From assembly GCA_905480235.1 (NCBI GenBank), contig CAJQPP010000006.1, forward strand, positions 1 through 64,000: 64,000 bases of DNA. The letters are read 5' to 3'. This document shows positions 9,715 through 19,400 of the stretch, piece after piece (positions within the stretch are counted from its first letter, which is position 1; every line of letters starts with the position of its first letter). Position numbers and translations under genes: made by a program. A model generated the notes under the pieces. It did no database searches and was not told the origin of the DNA. It worked only from the letters and a program-made list of their open reading frames with translations. The DNA comes from an uncultured Pirellulaceae bacterium. GTDB taxonomy: Bacteria; Planctomycetota; Planctomycetia; Pirellulales; Pirellulaceae.

Positions 9715-11778
9715 ATGAAATACGTTTCTTCCATTGTTTTGGTTTTCCTGTTGTTGCTAACCGCGTCCGCGACCTACGCCCAGGAAAACGGTGAGGATCC
9801 TGCCAAAGCCAAGCCGATCAACGATGCCATTTTTCAGCCACTGGATATCTTCGAATTGGAGTACGCGTCCAACCCGCAGGTTTCCCCAGATGGTAGCCGT
9901 ATTATCTACACGCGCAATCATTTCGACATCATGAGCGACCGAGGAAAATCAGACATTTGGATGTTCGATGAAGAGGGACGTCACCTGCCTCTTCTCACCA
10001 GTGGCAACATTGGCGCCGCCACTTGGTCACCGGATGGGTCTAGGATTGCCTACGTCACATCGAACGCCGATGGCAAGTCGCAAATTTTTAATTATTGGTT
10101 CGCTGACAATCGCTCTGCTCCTCTCAGTCGCTTAACGCAAAGCCCTTCTGGATTAACGTGGTCGCCAGACGGCAAACAGATCGCCTTTTTCATGCGTGTC
10201 CCGGCAACCAAAAAGCCTTTCATTTCAATGCCAGCGAAACCATCGGGCGCAACATGGGCGGACCCGCCTACGATGGTTACGAAATTGCAATACCGGTCTG
10301 ATGGACGTGGTTTTTTGAAAGAGGGCTATTCCCAACTTTTTGTCATGAGCGCCGATGGAGGAACGCCTCGCCAAATCACGAGTGGCAATTTCAATCACGG
10401 CGGCAGTATTTGCTGGACCCCCGATAGCAGTGCCATCATTTTCTCTGCCAACCGTCACCCCGACCACGAATTCCAGCCGCAAAACAGCGAACTCTATCGA
10501 GTCGATTTAGCCGATCGGAAAATCACCGCGTTGACCGATCGAAACGGTCCAGATGGCAGCCCTGCCCTTTCCAGTGATGGTCGCTTGCTGGCGTACACCG
10601 GGTTTGATGATGAATACCTAGGGAGTCAATGCCGTCATCTTTATGTCATGAAGCCCGATGGTTCGGATTCTCGTATTCTGGCGAATATCGACCGCAGTAT
10701 TAGCTCTCCCGTCTGGAGTGAATTCCATCAAGGTTTTCTTTTTAATTTCATCGATCATGGCAACTCGAAATTAGCGCTCGTCAAACTTGACGGCACCGTA
10801 CAGATACTGGCCAGCAATCTGGGTTCCAACGCCACTGGTCGACCTTATACACGCGGCGGTCGCGCGTCGGTGGGTAAAGACGGCACCATTGCATTTTGCG
10901 TTACTACGCCCACACATCCCGGAGATTTGGCACGGTTAAAAGCGACTGAAAAGGTCGAGCGCCTGACGAATCTGAATGAAGATTTACTAGCGCATAAAAA
11001 GCTGGGCAAGGTCACGGAAATGACATGTAAGTCCAGCTTTGACAATCAAGAAATTCAAGGCTGGGTCATCACGCCACCGGACTTTGACCCCAATAAAAAA
11101 TACCCCCTGATTCTGGAAATTCACGGAGGTCCTTTCTCCGCTTACGGAGATGTTTTTACTGGCGAACTGCAACTGATGGCGGCCGCGGGTTACGTCGTGC
11201 TTTACACCAACCCCCGCGGTAGCACGAGTTATGGACAAGCTTTCGCTAACGAAATCCATCACAATTATCCCGGACAGGATTACGATGATTTGATGAGTTG
11301 CGTTGATGCTCTGCTGAAACAGGGATATGTGGACGAAGACAAAATGTATGTCACCGGTGGTTCTGGTGGCGGCGTGCTGACGGCTTGGATCGTCGGAAAC
11401 ACGAATCGATTCAAGGCGGCGGTCGTGGCCAAGCCTGTTATCAACTGGTACAGCTTTGCACTAACCTCGGATGGTTACAGCACCTATCACAAATACTGGT
11501 TCCCCGGTTTCCCTTGGGATAACACAGAGCACTACATGCAGCGTTCGCCAATTTCTAAAGTCGGCAATGTCGAAACGCCCACCATGTTGTTGACTGGCGA
11601 AGAGGATTTACGGACTCCGATCGCGGAATCCGAACAATTCTACCAAGCACTTAAATTAAGAAAAATTGACACTGCTTTGGTACGTGTACCGGGCGCCTCT
11701 CACGGCATTGCCAGGCGACCCAGTCACCTCATCGCCAAAGTGGGGTACATCCTGAAGTGGTTCGAAACTCACCCTTAG
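9715..11778 (+). CDS. S9 family peptidase (prolyl oligopeptidase / acylaminoacyl peptidase type)
   Basis: Signal peptide, WD40-like WSPDGSRIAY/WSPDGKQIAF repeats, C-terminal GGSGGGVLTAW nucleophile motif and GASHGI. Confidence 0.92.
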   Translation: MKYVSSIVLVFLLLLTASATYAQENGEDPAKAKPINDAIFQPLDIFELEYASNPQVSPDGSRIIYTRNHFDIMSDRGKSDIWMFDEEGRHLPLLTSGNIGAATWSPDGSRIAYVTSNADGKSQIFNYWFADNRSAPLSRLTQSPSGLTWSPDGKQIAFFMRVPATKKPFISMPAKPSGATWADPPTMVTKLQYRSDGRGFLKEGYSQLFVMSADGGTPRQITSGNFNHGGSICWTPDSSAIIFSANRHPDHEFQPQNSELYRVDLADRKITALTDRNGPDGSPALSSDGRLLAYTGFDDEYLGSQCRHLYVMKPDGSDSRILANIDRSISSPVWSEFHQGFLFNFIDHGNSKLALVKLDGTVQILASNLGSNATGRPYTRGGRASVGKDGTIAFCVTTPTHPGDLARLKATEKVERLTNLNEDLLAHKKLGKVTEMTCKSSFDNQEIQGWVITPPDFDPNKKYPLILEIHGGPFSAYGDVFTGELQLMAAAGYVVLYTNPRGSTSYGQAFANEIHHNYPGQDYDDLMSCVDALLKQGYVDEDKMYVTGGSGGGVLTAWIVGNTNRFKAAVVAKPVINWYSFALTSDGYSTYHKYWFPGFPWDNTEHYMQRSPISKVGNVETPTMLLTGEEDLRTPIAESEQFYQALKLRKIDTALVRVPGASHGIARRPSHLIAKVGYILKWFETHP

Positions 11779-11823
11779 GTGACCGACCGATCGCGGAGAC
11801 CAAAACACCTTGCGCCCAGCCAC

Positions 11824-12693
11824 TTACTCGGTGTGCTGGGACAAGTCGGTTTCGGTGACCGGATCAAATTGCAAATAACCTTTCAACCATGCGACTGCGA
11901 TATAGATGGGGATCGTATCCAGCAAAGCGATGGCAAATTTGAAGAAGTAGCCCGTCACGATAAAGAGCATCAGATGCGGCCATAACGCTCGCCCTTCGGG
12001 AGGCAGGGGCAGAGAATTCGCATAGAAGTGGGTAATTAAAATCACCGCCGTGGTATCGACCAACTGGCTGACCATGGTGGAGCCATTATTGCGGAGCCAC
12101 AACCACTTGCCTTTGGTTAATCGCTTCCAGAAATGAAACATGTAGACATCGCAAAACTGTGCGGCAAGATAGGCCAACATCGATGCGACAACGGCCCCGA
12201 ACGTGAGCATGCGGATTCGGTAAAACGCAAATCCTTGGTCATCTTGCAAACCGTTTTCATTGATTGACATGCTCTCAATCGGCGGCAATCCGGTAGCCGG
12301 ATCCATGGTAGGAACGGGCGGCAAGACGCCACCTAGCCACAAGATAAAGACGACCCAGATATTCAATATCAGCCCAACGGTGACCACCCAATTGGCGCGG
12401 CGTCGCCCATAAAATTCGCAGATCAGGTCCGTGCACAAAAACGTCAACGGGTACGGCAACACCCCGATCGCCAAAGCAAACGAGTACTCACCCCATTGCC
12501 CCCAATTCCACCCCCAACCCGTCTCACTGGGGTTCAGGCTGAACAGCACAAGAAAGCGACTGATGCCTAAAATATTCAGCATCGCCAACGTGCCCAAGAA
12601 AAGACCGGCCAATACCAAAAACACGCGTTCACGGCGCGCCTGCAGGGCCGAGGCTTCCATTGGATGCAAATCCAAATTTGTGATCTTATTCAT
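11824..12693 (-). CDS. Queuosine precursor transporter (YhhQ/VUT family)
   Basis: Multi-TM protein with LPYPLTFLCTDLICEFYGRRRANWVV, typical of the VUT family. Confidence 0.82.
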   Translation of the reverse strand: MNKITNLDLHPMEASALQARRERVFLVLAGLFLGTLAMLNILGISRFLVLFSLNPSETGWGWNWGQWGEYSFALAIGVLPYPLTFLCTDLICEFYGRRRANWVVTVGLILNIWVVFILWLGGVLPPVPTMDPATGLPPIESMSINENGLQDDQGFAFYRIRMLTFGAVVASMLAYLAAQFCDVYMFHFWKRLTKGKWLWLRNNGSTMVSQLVDTTAVILITHFYANSLPLPPEGRALWPHLMLFIVTGYFFKFAIALLDTIPIYIAVAWLKGYLQFDPVTETDLSQHTE

Positions 12694-12779
12694 GATCCAA
12701 ATTATCGGTGATCGATCTGCGTTTTTGTAGGGTAGGCATCGGCACCGAACGGAGCGTGCTGGAACCTCGAAAACCCAGA

Positions 12780-13049
12780 CTAATCCTCAGGCTCACCGAC
12801 ATCGACTTGCGACCAATCAACGGGCTCACTCGTTTCAATGGTTTTAAGAATTTCCTGAGCCTTGGCTAAATCTTTGGCCTCTACGATGACACTCACATAC
12901 CCCGGTGCCTCCGCGCGAAAACCGGCGGTAAACACGCCCGTTAACGTCGCATGAATACCTGCTTCCTTGAGGCTAGAAACGATCAGGCTACCGTGCAATT
13001 CGTTTTCGACTTGGACCAATGTCTTCAGGTTGTCGGGAGTGTTTGTCAT
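12780..13049 (-). CDS. DUF2007-like putative signal-transducing protein
   Basis: VQVENELHGSLIVSSLKEAGIHATLTG...VSVIVEAKDLAKAQEIL; start likely ATG at 13049 within the listed longer ORF. Confidence 0.65.
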   Translation of the reverse strand: MTNTPDNLKTLVQVENELHGSLIVSSLKEAGIHATLTGVFTAGFRAEAPGYVSVIVEAKDLAKAQEILKTIETSEPVDWSQVDVGEPED

Positions 13050-13239
13050 CTGTTTTTTGTCGGGTTGGAGTAGTGGGGACAAAACGAGCCACATCATCCT
13101 ACCCGAAAACGGCGAAGCGACCGAAAACCGGTCAAATTAGCCGAAATTGCAGGCCTGTCGTACGGGCTTGGTTGCGATAGAATAGGGCCATCTTAGGGAG
13201 CCTTTCCCCTCCGAATCCAATTTTGAGTCGACTTTCTAA

Positions 13240-14355
13240 ATGAGCAGTACAACCGAATTATTGAAGACGCCCCTACACCCTTGGCATCATGACAACGGCG
13301 GCCGATTGGTCGACTTTGCCGGCTGGTCAATGCCCGTGCAGTACACATCAATTATTGAAGAACACAACGCCTGTCGAAATGGGGCGGGTCTATTTGATGT
13401 TTCTCATATGGGTCGCTTTTTCTTTGCCGATCCAAACGCATGTGAATTCCTGAACGGTTTGACAACGCGTCGAGTCCACCCCATGGCGGCTGGCAAAATC
13501 CGCTATTCATTAATGACCAATGACAGCGGAGGCGTGCTGGACGATGTGTTGGTTTACCACCTACAGGATACGGCTGGCGTGCCGTTTTGCTTTATGGTGG
13601 TCAACGCGAGTAACCGCCAGAAAATCCTCGCTTGGCTAAAACAACATGGCGATTTGGAAAAACTAGGATTCGAAGACCGCACGACAAAGACAGCAATGAT
13701 CGCGGTGCAAGGTCCGCGAGCCTTGGAGATCATGGATCCGCTTTGTGAAACCGCCCCCAGCTCACTTACCTACTACCATGGCATGATGACGAAAGTCTGT
13801 GGTGTGGAGTCGATTGTCAGTCGGACTGGCTATACCGGCGAAGATGGTTGCGAGCTGACGGTTCCCGCAGACGACGCCATCAAAATCTGGACCAGCGTCC
13901 TGGAAAAAGCGAAAGCCGTGGGAGGCGGGGCCGTTGGTTTAGCAGCGCGGGACACGCTTCGCCTCGAAGCTGCCATGCCTCTTTACGGACATGAATTAAC
14001 CGAAACGATCAATCCAGCTCAGGTCAATGTTAAATTTGCCATCAATCTGAAAGACCGCGAATTTCCCGGCCGGGATGCCATTGCAGCCGCTCGAAAAGAT
14101 ACCACCCTGCCCCGCCGTGTAGGTCTGGAAATGGATGGGAAACGAGCCGCCCGCGAACATAGCTTGATTTATTTAGGCGACCAACAAGTCGGTGAAGTCA
14201 CCAGCGGCACCTTTTCACCCACCCTGCAAAGGCCCATTGCCATGGGGTTCATGAATATGGAACATTTAGAAATCGGTACCGAGGTTGAAATTGACATTCG
14301 CGGCAAACGCCTGCCGGCACGAGTTTGCCAACTACCTTTTTACAGTCGCGGTTAG
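13240..14355 (+). CDS. gcvT: Glycine cleavage system aminomethyltransferase (T protein)
   Basis: MPVQYTSIIEEHNACRNGAGLFDVSHMGR; VSRTGYTGEDGCELTVP; 371 aa. Confidence 0.95.
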   Translation: MSSTTELLKTPLHPWHHDNGGRLVDFAGWSMPVQYTSIIEEHNACRNGAGLFDVSHMGRFFFADPNACEFLNGLTTRRVHPMAAGKIRYSLMTNDSGGVLDDVLVYHLQDTAGVPFCFMVVNASNRQKILAWLKQHGDLEKLGFEDRTTKTAMIAVQGPRALEIMDPLCETAPSSLTYYHGMMTKVCGVESIVSRTGYTGEDGCELTVPADDAIKIWTSVLEKAKAVGGGAVGLAARDTLRLEAAMPLYGHELTETINPAQVNVKFAINLKDREFPGRDAIAAARKDTTLPRRVGLEMDGKRAAREHSLIYLGDQQVGEVTSGTFSPTLQRPIAMGFMNMEHLEIGTEVEIDIRGKRLPARVCQLPFYSRG

Positions 14356-14452
14356 ATGAATTTTTTCGGTGGAGGTCACCAGACCTTCAATGACGTTTGG
14401 GAAATTATCGGAAGACAGTATTTCCTTCCGCAGCAACTATTTGGAGAGAATC

Positions 14453-14836
14453 GTGAACCAGGAAGAACTGCTTTATGCACCCACCCATGAATGGGTCCAT
14501 GTTGGCGAAGATGGTATCGCTACGATTGGCATTACCGATTTCGCGGTCGAACAACTGACGGACCTCGTATACATGGAACTCCCGGATGTCGGAGCGACCG
14601 TGACTGCGGGAGAAGAATTCGGCGAAGTGGAATCTGTCAAAGCGGTAAGCCCGCTCTATTCGCCGATCTCCGGTGAAGTCATCGAAGTCAACTCTGGCCT
14701 TCCTGATGAACTGGAAGTACTCGGAACAGACGCTTTTGGCGCCGGATGGATTGCCAAGATCAAAATGGATGGCGGGGCACCGGATACCCTGTTGAATCAC
14801 ACGACCTACAAAACCCAGATCGCTGCCGAAGGCTAA
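14453..14836 (+). CDS. gcvH: Glycine cleavage system H protein
   Basis: YAPTHEWVHVGEDGIATIGITDFA...GEVESVKAVSPLYSPISGEV (lipoyl Lys). Probable GTG start at 14453 after ttggagaga; the track ORF starts at 14369. Confidence 0.93.
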   Translation: MNQEELLYAPTHEWVHVGEDGIATIGITDFAVEQLTDLVYMELPDVGATVTAGEEFGEVESVKAVSPLYSPISGEVIEVNSGLPDELEVLGTDAFGAGWIAKIKMDGGAPDTLLNHTTYKTQIAAEG

Positions 14837-14893
14837 GTTCACGCACCGCGACTCACATCGCCGTCCCCGTAAGCGAGCAGGAAAATCACCAAA

Positions 14894-14943
14894 GCACGCT
14901 CCACGCTTCTTCCCAAGAATCCCGTGGAGTGTGGTTTTATTTT
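14894..14943 (+). terminator. Rho-independent terminator downstream of gcvH
   Basis: cacgctccacg ... cgtggagtgtg inverted repeat (one G-U) followed by gttttatttt. Confidence 0.7.
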
Positions 14944-15033
14944 GCAACGTCGTAAGGCCACGCATGCCAATTCAGGCATCAACAGGGGGCATTCCAATTC
15001 AAAAACCCGTGGCGGGATGGTGTACCCCTTGGC

Positions 15034-15735
15034 TTGTCCCTCCCGCTGTACACAGCGGGAAACGTCTTCCGTCCTCGTAATCAAACGTTTGTTCTCGAGT
15101 CAACTGTGACATCCGATCCACTGCCGACAAACGAACTGCCGACCGAATCCGCCTCGAACGAGAGCGTGTTTCGGAAAGAATGCTATCGTTGTTTCCGCGC
15201 TGCGAGCGTTTGCATCTGTGACCAGGTTCCGTCGATTGCCAACCGCACGGGTGTTGTGGTTTTACAACATCATCGAGAGCTATTGCACCCAATTGGCACC
15301 GCTAGAATTGCTCGCCTGGGCCTACAACACTCGTCCGTTTTGGTGGCACACCGCCATCGAAAGTTGGCAGTCGATCCCTTTCAAAAACCGGGGACCGCGC
15401 TGCTGTACCCTCACCCTCAAGCCAGAAACCTGGATGAGTTGACTTGTGAGGATTACCCTGAGCACCTCATTGTTCTGGACGGGACTTGGGCTCAAGCTTC
15501 ATCGATGTACCGGGCAAATGAATGGCTTAAGGGTCTTCCGCACTTGGTGATCCGACCGCAAATTGAAAGTAACTATCGCATTCGCCGACAACCTAAAGAG
15601 GGTTGTCTCTCCACTATCGAAGCGCTGGTTCAAACATTGCAGACGCTGGAGCCAGAGACGCAAGGCCTTCCGCAACTGCTGGAAGTGTTTGACCAGATGG
15701 TTGATCGGCAACTCGATTTCTTCGACGCCGAATAG
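15034..15735 (+). CDS. DTW-domain tRNA-uridine aminocarboxypropyltransferase
   Basis: RKECYRCFRAASVCICDQVPSI Cys cluster, LDGTWAQASSMYR, IRPQIESNYRIRRQPKEGCLSTIEA. Confidence 0.85.
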   Translation: MSLPLYTAGNVFRPRNQTFVLESTVTSDPLPTNELPTESASNESVFRKECYRCFRAASVCICDQVPSIANRTGVVVLQHHRELLHPIGTARIARLGLQHSSVLVAHRHRKLAVDPFQKPGTALLYPHPQARNLDELTCEDYPEHLIVLDGTWAQASSMYRANEWLKGLPHLVIRPQIESNYRIRRQPKEGCLSTIEALVQTLQTLEPETQGLPQLLEVFDQMVDRQLDFFDAE

Positions 15736-15821
15736 CTCTCGTTACCAACCGCATGCCTGACGCACTCGAAGTACGCCAGGCCAGTTCCTTCCCACTGGTT
15801 TTGGGATCTCTGAGATCTTGC

Positions 15822-18689
15822 TTAGGAGGAGGCGCCTACAGGTTCTCCCTGTTCCTCGACCGCCGTTTCATAAATTTCCATCGGCGGGCAGGAGCAAACC
15901 AAATTCCGATCCCCAAACACGTTGTCGACTCGGCCAACAGGCGGCCAATACTTAACGCTGTAGTCGGAATTCTCATCTGGACAAACGGCTTCGTTTCGGG
16001 AGTAAACTCGCTCCCCGTCGGCCAGGATCGAACCCAGAGTATGAGGTGCATTGCACAACGGATTGTTATCCGCCTGCCAAGCACCAGATTTTACTTTTTC
16101 ATACTCCTCAAAAATCATGTTCATGGCCCGGCAGAACCGATCCAGTTCAACCAACGACTCACTTTCGGTCGGCTCAATCATGAGCGTACCGGCAACCGGG
16201 AAGGACATGGTTGGCGCGTGGAACCCGAAGTCAATTAGTCGCTTGGCGATGTCGTCAACCGTGACATGAGCATCCTCATCCAAAGGACGGGTATCGACGA
16301 TACATTCGTGAGCGATCAATCCCTTTTCCCCGGTGTACAAGATCTGGTAATTATCGGAAAGTTGGTGGGCAATATAGTTCGCATTCAGAATGGCCACCTG
16401 GGTTGCCTTGCGCAGCCCCTCAGCACCCATCATGCGAATGTACATCCATGAAATCGGCAAAATACTGGCACTGCCAAAAGGTGCCCCGCTGACCGCGGGT
16501 CCGATACGCTCGGCATTAAATCCATCTTTGGGCATGAACGGCGCCAAGTGTTGGCAAACACCGATCGGCCCCACACCTGGACCACCACCACCGTGCGGTA
16601 TGCAAAAAGTCTTGTGAAGATTCAAGTGAGAAACATCACCGCCAAACTTACCAGGTTTCGCGACGCCGACTAACGCATTTAGATTAGCGCCATCGATGTA
16701 AACTTGCCCTCCCGCTTCATGAATTTTCTCACAAACGGCAGTGACTCCATCCTCAAATACTCCGTGCGTGGAAGGATAGGTGATCATGATGGCGGCGACC
16801 TTGCCATCATTCGCGGCGATTTTGGCATCTAAATCATCAAGGTCCACATTCCCATGTTCGTCACACTTAATAACCACGACTCTCATGTTCGCCATCTGAG
16901 CACTGGCGGGGTTAGTGCCATGCGCGCTGCTGGGGATCAAGCAAATATTTCGATCGTGATCTCCGCGAGATTCGTGATATTTTTTAATTGCCAACAAACC
17001 AGCGTATTCGCCTTGAGATCCTGCGTTAGGTTGCAGGGAGATCGCGTCATAACCGGTGGCCGCACAAAGCATCTGCTCCAATTGATCAATCATCTTTCGA
17101 TAACCCTGCCATTGGTTGGCTGGTGCAAAGGGATGAATCGAATTGAATTCAGGCCAGGTGATCGGGGTCAACTCGGCAGCAGCATTCAATTTCATGGTGC
17201 AGGAACCCAGCGGGATCATGGCGCGATCCAACGCGATATCCATTTCACTGAGTTTTCTGAGATACCGCATCATCTCGGTTTCGCTGCGGTACTGATGGAA
17301 AACATGCTGAGTCAGAATGCTGTCCTGACGCAATAAAGCCTGACCCATTTGGCAACCGTTGGAATCAATCGTTGCGTTTTCGCCAAACAAATTTGCCAGG
17401 GTACTGACGTCTTTTTCCGTTGTCGTCTCGTCCAACGAAATTGCGATGTGGGCATCATCGTAAGCGCGAACATTAAATCCAGCTGCCACCGCAGCGCTCA
17501 TCAATTCGGTTGTACGGGCATCCACTTTGACCGTGATTGTGTCAAAGAAGGTATCACTGGCGATACTGAACCCGCCAGCTTTTATGGCCGCCGCCAGGTT
17601 ACAGGTGTAAGCGTGGACCCTCTGAGCAATCGCTTTTAGTCCGTCTGGGCCGTGATAACAGGCATACAAGGTTGACATAATCGCGAGTAAAGCTTGCGCC
17701 GTGCAAATATTGGAAGTCGCTTTCTCCCGGCGAATATGTTGTTCGCGAGTTTGCAAAGAGAGTCGATAGGCGGGGTTGCCATGGGAGTCAACAGATTTAC
17801 CAACCAAGCGACCCGGCATCGTACGCTTGTAAGCGTCCTTGGTTGCCATAAACGCGGCGTGAGGTCCACCAAATCCCAGCGGAACACCAAACCGTTGGGC
17901 ATTGCCGATTGCAATATCAGCCCCCAGATCACCGGGGCTTCGCAACAACGTTAAGGCCAGTAGATCGGTCGCCATGACCACCAACGCTCCATGCTCATGA
18001 GCATTTTGAGTTAACGTCTCATACTCGTTGATCACTCCATTGGTCGAGGGATACTGCACAATGATACCGAACACGTCGCTCCAATCAGCGACGGGTTGGC
18101 TCTCATCGAACATCACAACCTCAATCCCCAGAGGCTCTGCGCGGGTCTCAATAATGTGGATATTTTGTGGATGACAAAGCGTGGACACCAGAAAACGATG
18201 ACGCTTTCCCTTGGTGGCGCGATGTGCCAACGCCATGGCTTCGGCCGCGGCGGTCGATTCATCCAGTAAAGACGCGTTCGAAATTTCCAAACCCGTTAAC
18301 TCAGCAATCATCGTTTGGAAGAAAAACAGAACCTCTAAACGGCCCTGCGAGATTTCTGGTTGGTAAGGAGTGTAGGCCGTGTACCACGCCGGATTTTCCA
18401 GAACATTGCGCTGCAGGACCTTGGGGGTATGCGTTCCGTAGTAGCCTTGGCCGATACAATTTTTCAAGACCACGTTCTCGTCGGCCAATCCTTGCAACTC
18501 CGCCAGCGCTTCCTGCTCACTGATTCCCGCCATCAAATCCAATCGATGGTTATCTTGAATCACATCGGGGATGACGGTATCCGTCAATTGATCGAGCGTT
18601 TCGTAACCCAGCGTATCGAGCATTTTTTGGATCTCGTCTTCGCGAGGGCCAATGTGACGAGCGACGAAAGGGGAAAGAGCATGAGACAT
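15822..18689 (-). CDS. gcvP: Aminomethyl-transferring glycine dehydrogenase (P protein), full length
   Basis: 955 aa; FVARHIGP start, [36 protein letters not shown]-Lys motif. Confidence 0.96.
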   Translation of the reverse strand: MSHALSPFVARHIGPREDEIQKMLDTLGYETLDQLTDTVIPDVIQDNHRLDLMAGISEQEALAELQGLADENVVLKNCIGQGYYGTHTPKVLQRNVLENPAWYTAYTPYQPEISQGRLEVLFFFQTMIAELTGLEISNASLLDESTAAAEAMALAHRATKGKRHRFLVSTLCHPQNIHIIETRAEPLGIEVVMFDESQPVADWSDVFGIIVQYPSTNGVINEYETLTQNAHEHGALVVMATDLLALTLLRSPGDLGADIAIGNAQRFGVPLGFGGPHAAFMATKDAYKRTMPGRLVGKSVDSHGNPAYRLSLQTREQHIRREKATSNICTAQALLAIMSTLYACYHGPDGLKAIAQRVHAYTCNLAAAIKAGGFSIASDTFFDTITVKVDARTTELMSAAVAAGFNVRAYDDAHIAISLDETTTEKDVSTLANLFGENATIDSNGCQMGQALLRQDSILTQHVFHQYRSETEMMRYLRKLSEMDIALDRAMIPLGSCTMKLNAAAELTPITWPEFNSIHPFAPANQWQGYRKMIDQLEQMLCAATGYDAISLQPNAGSQGEYAGLLAIKKYHESRGDHDRNICLIPSSAHGTNPASAQMANMRVVVIKCDEHGNVDLDDLDAKIAANDGKVAAIMITYPSTHGVFEDGVTAVCEKIHEAGGQVYIDGANLNALVGVAKPGKFGGDVSHLNLHKTFCIPHGGGGPGVGPIGVCQHLAPFMPKDGFNAERIGPAVSGAPFGSASILPISWMYIRMMGAEGLRKATQVAILNANYIAHQLSDNYQILYTGEKGLIAHECIVDTRPLDEDAHVTVDDIAKRLIDFGFHAPTMSFPVAGTLMIEPTESESLVELDRFCRAMNMIFEEYEKVKSGAWQADNNPLCNAPHTLGSILADGERVYSRNEAVCPDENSDYSVKYWPPVGRVDNVFGDRNLVCSCPPMEIYETAVEEQGEPVGASS

Positions 18690-18814
18690 GGTTTACCTGG
18701 ACTATCGTGTTGGAGGAATGCGATCATGAACGTACTGCGACGGTACTCATCAGCAGACCGCCTTGTTTCCGTGTAAAGGCCGATGCTGCTGAAAGTTACA
18801 TCGAATCGTTGATC

Positions 18815-18996
18815 GCCCCTCTGTCCGGTTACCTGAGAGATTACCCCTTCGGTGGATGCCTACGTATCAAATCGCAGCATCGCTCTCCAGAGACGGTTGG
18901 TGTAATCCTGCGGTCCATGTTGCCTGAGCGGTTCCGGGCGACGGTTTGCGCCTTCGGCGTTCCAGGGTTGTCATCATCCTGGAATCTCTCCCGCGG
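18815..18996 (-). ncRNA. Tandem glycine riboswitch in the gcvP 5' leader
   Basis: Minus strand: GGGAGAG..CGCCGAAGGCGCAA..CGCTCAGGCAACATGGACCGC..TCTCTGGAGAGC..CCACCGAAGGGGTAA..CTCTCAGGTAACCGGACAGAGGGG; two successive aptamer cores about 130 nt upstream of gcvP. Confidence 0.93.
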
Positions 18997-19400
18997 GATT
19001 TTCCGTAAACAAATTATAGCCTTGTACGCCCAGTTTGACAGCGTTGAAAACGATTACTTCGCGAACTCCCTCTCCGAGGACCCTCGCCCCAACCTTGATC
19101 GCGACAGCGATTCACAAAACCCGATGTGTCACGGCAACCGCCAACGGCTTCCAATCCCCGTAATTCGCGAGACCGGAGCAGTGTTAGGTTGGGAAACAGG
19201 CCACTTTCATGTAAAGACCGCCACCCAATTGAGGAGAATTTCATTTTGAGTAGAAATTCATTTTTTGGGAACTTGAACGATTATCTTGCGTCTTAAGCTC
19301 AGATCGGTTCCGATAACGGGAGATCGGTCTCTCGCTCACTTTTCGTTTCGAGGCCCCCTCGCAACGTAACTCCGTGCATTTTCTGGGGAAGGCATTTGCA

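Noticed and set aside
9415-9718. Overlapping short ORFs upstream of the S9 peptidase
   Set aside because: Open in both directions, low-quality composition, no recognised domain.
12694-12780. Possible preQ1-I riboswitch before the queuosine-precursor transporter (minus strand GAGGTTCCAGC ... ACCCTACAAAAACGC)
   Set aside because: The 5' loop-like and A-rich tail pieces resemble preQ1-I, but about 20 nt of extra sequence separates them, P1 pairing fails beyond three base pairs and the loop-tail pseudoknot does not form. Infernal with RF00522 would settle it.
18700-18770. CTGATGAG hammerhead-like core in the gcvP leader (minus strand)
   Set aside because: A GTAC/GTAC stem follows, but the required GAAA after stem II is absent (reads GTTC), so it is not a hammerhead ribozyme.
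18707-19249. 180-aa plus-strand ORF
   Set aside because: It lies antisense over the glycine riboswitch and has no protein-family features.
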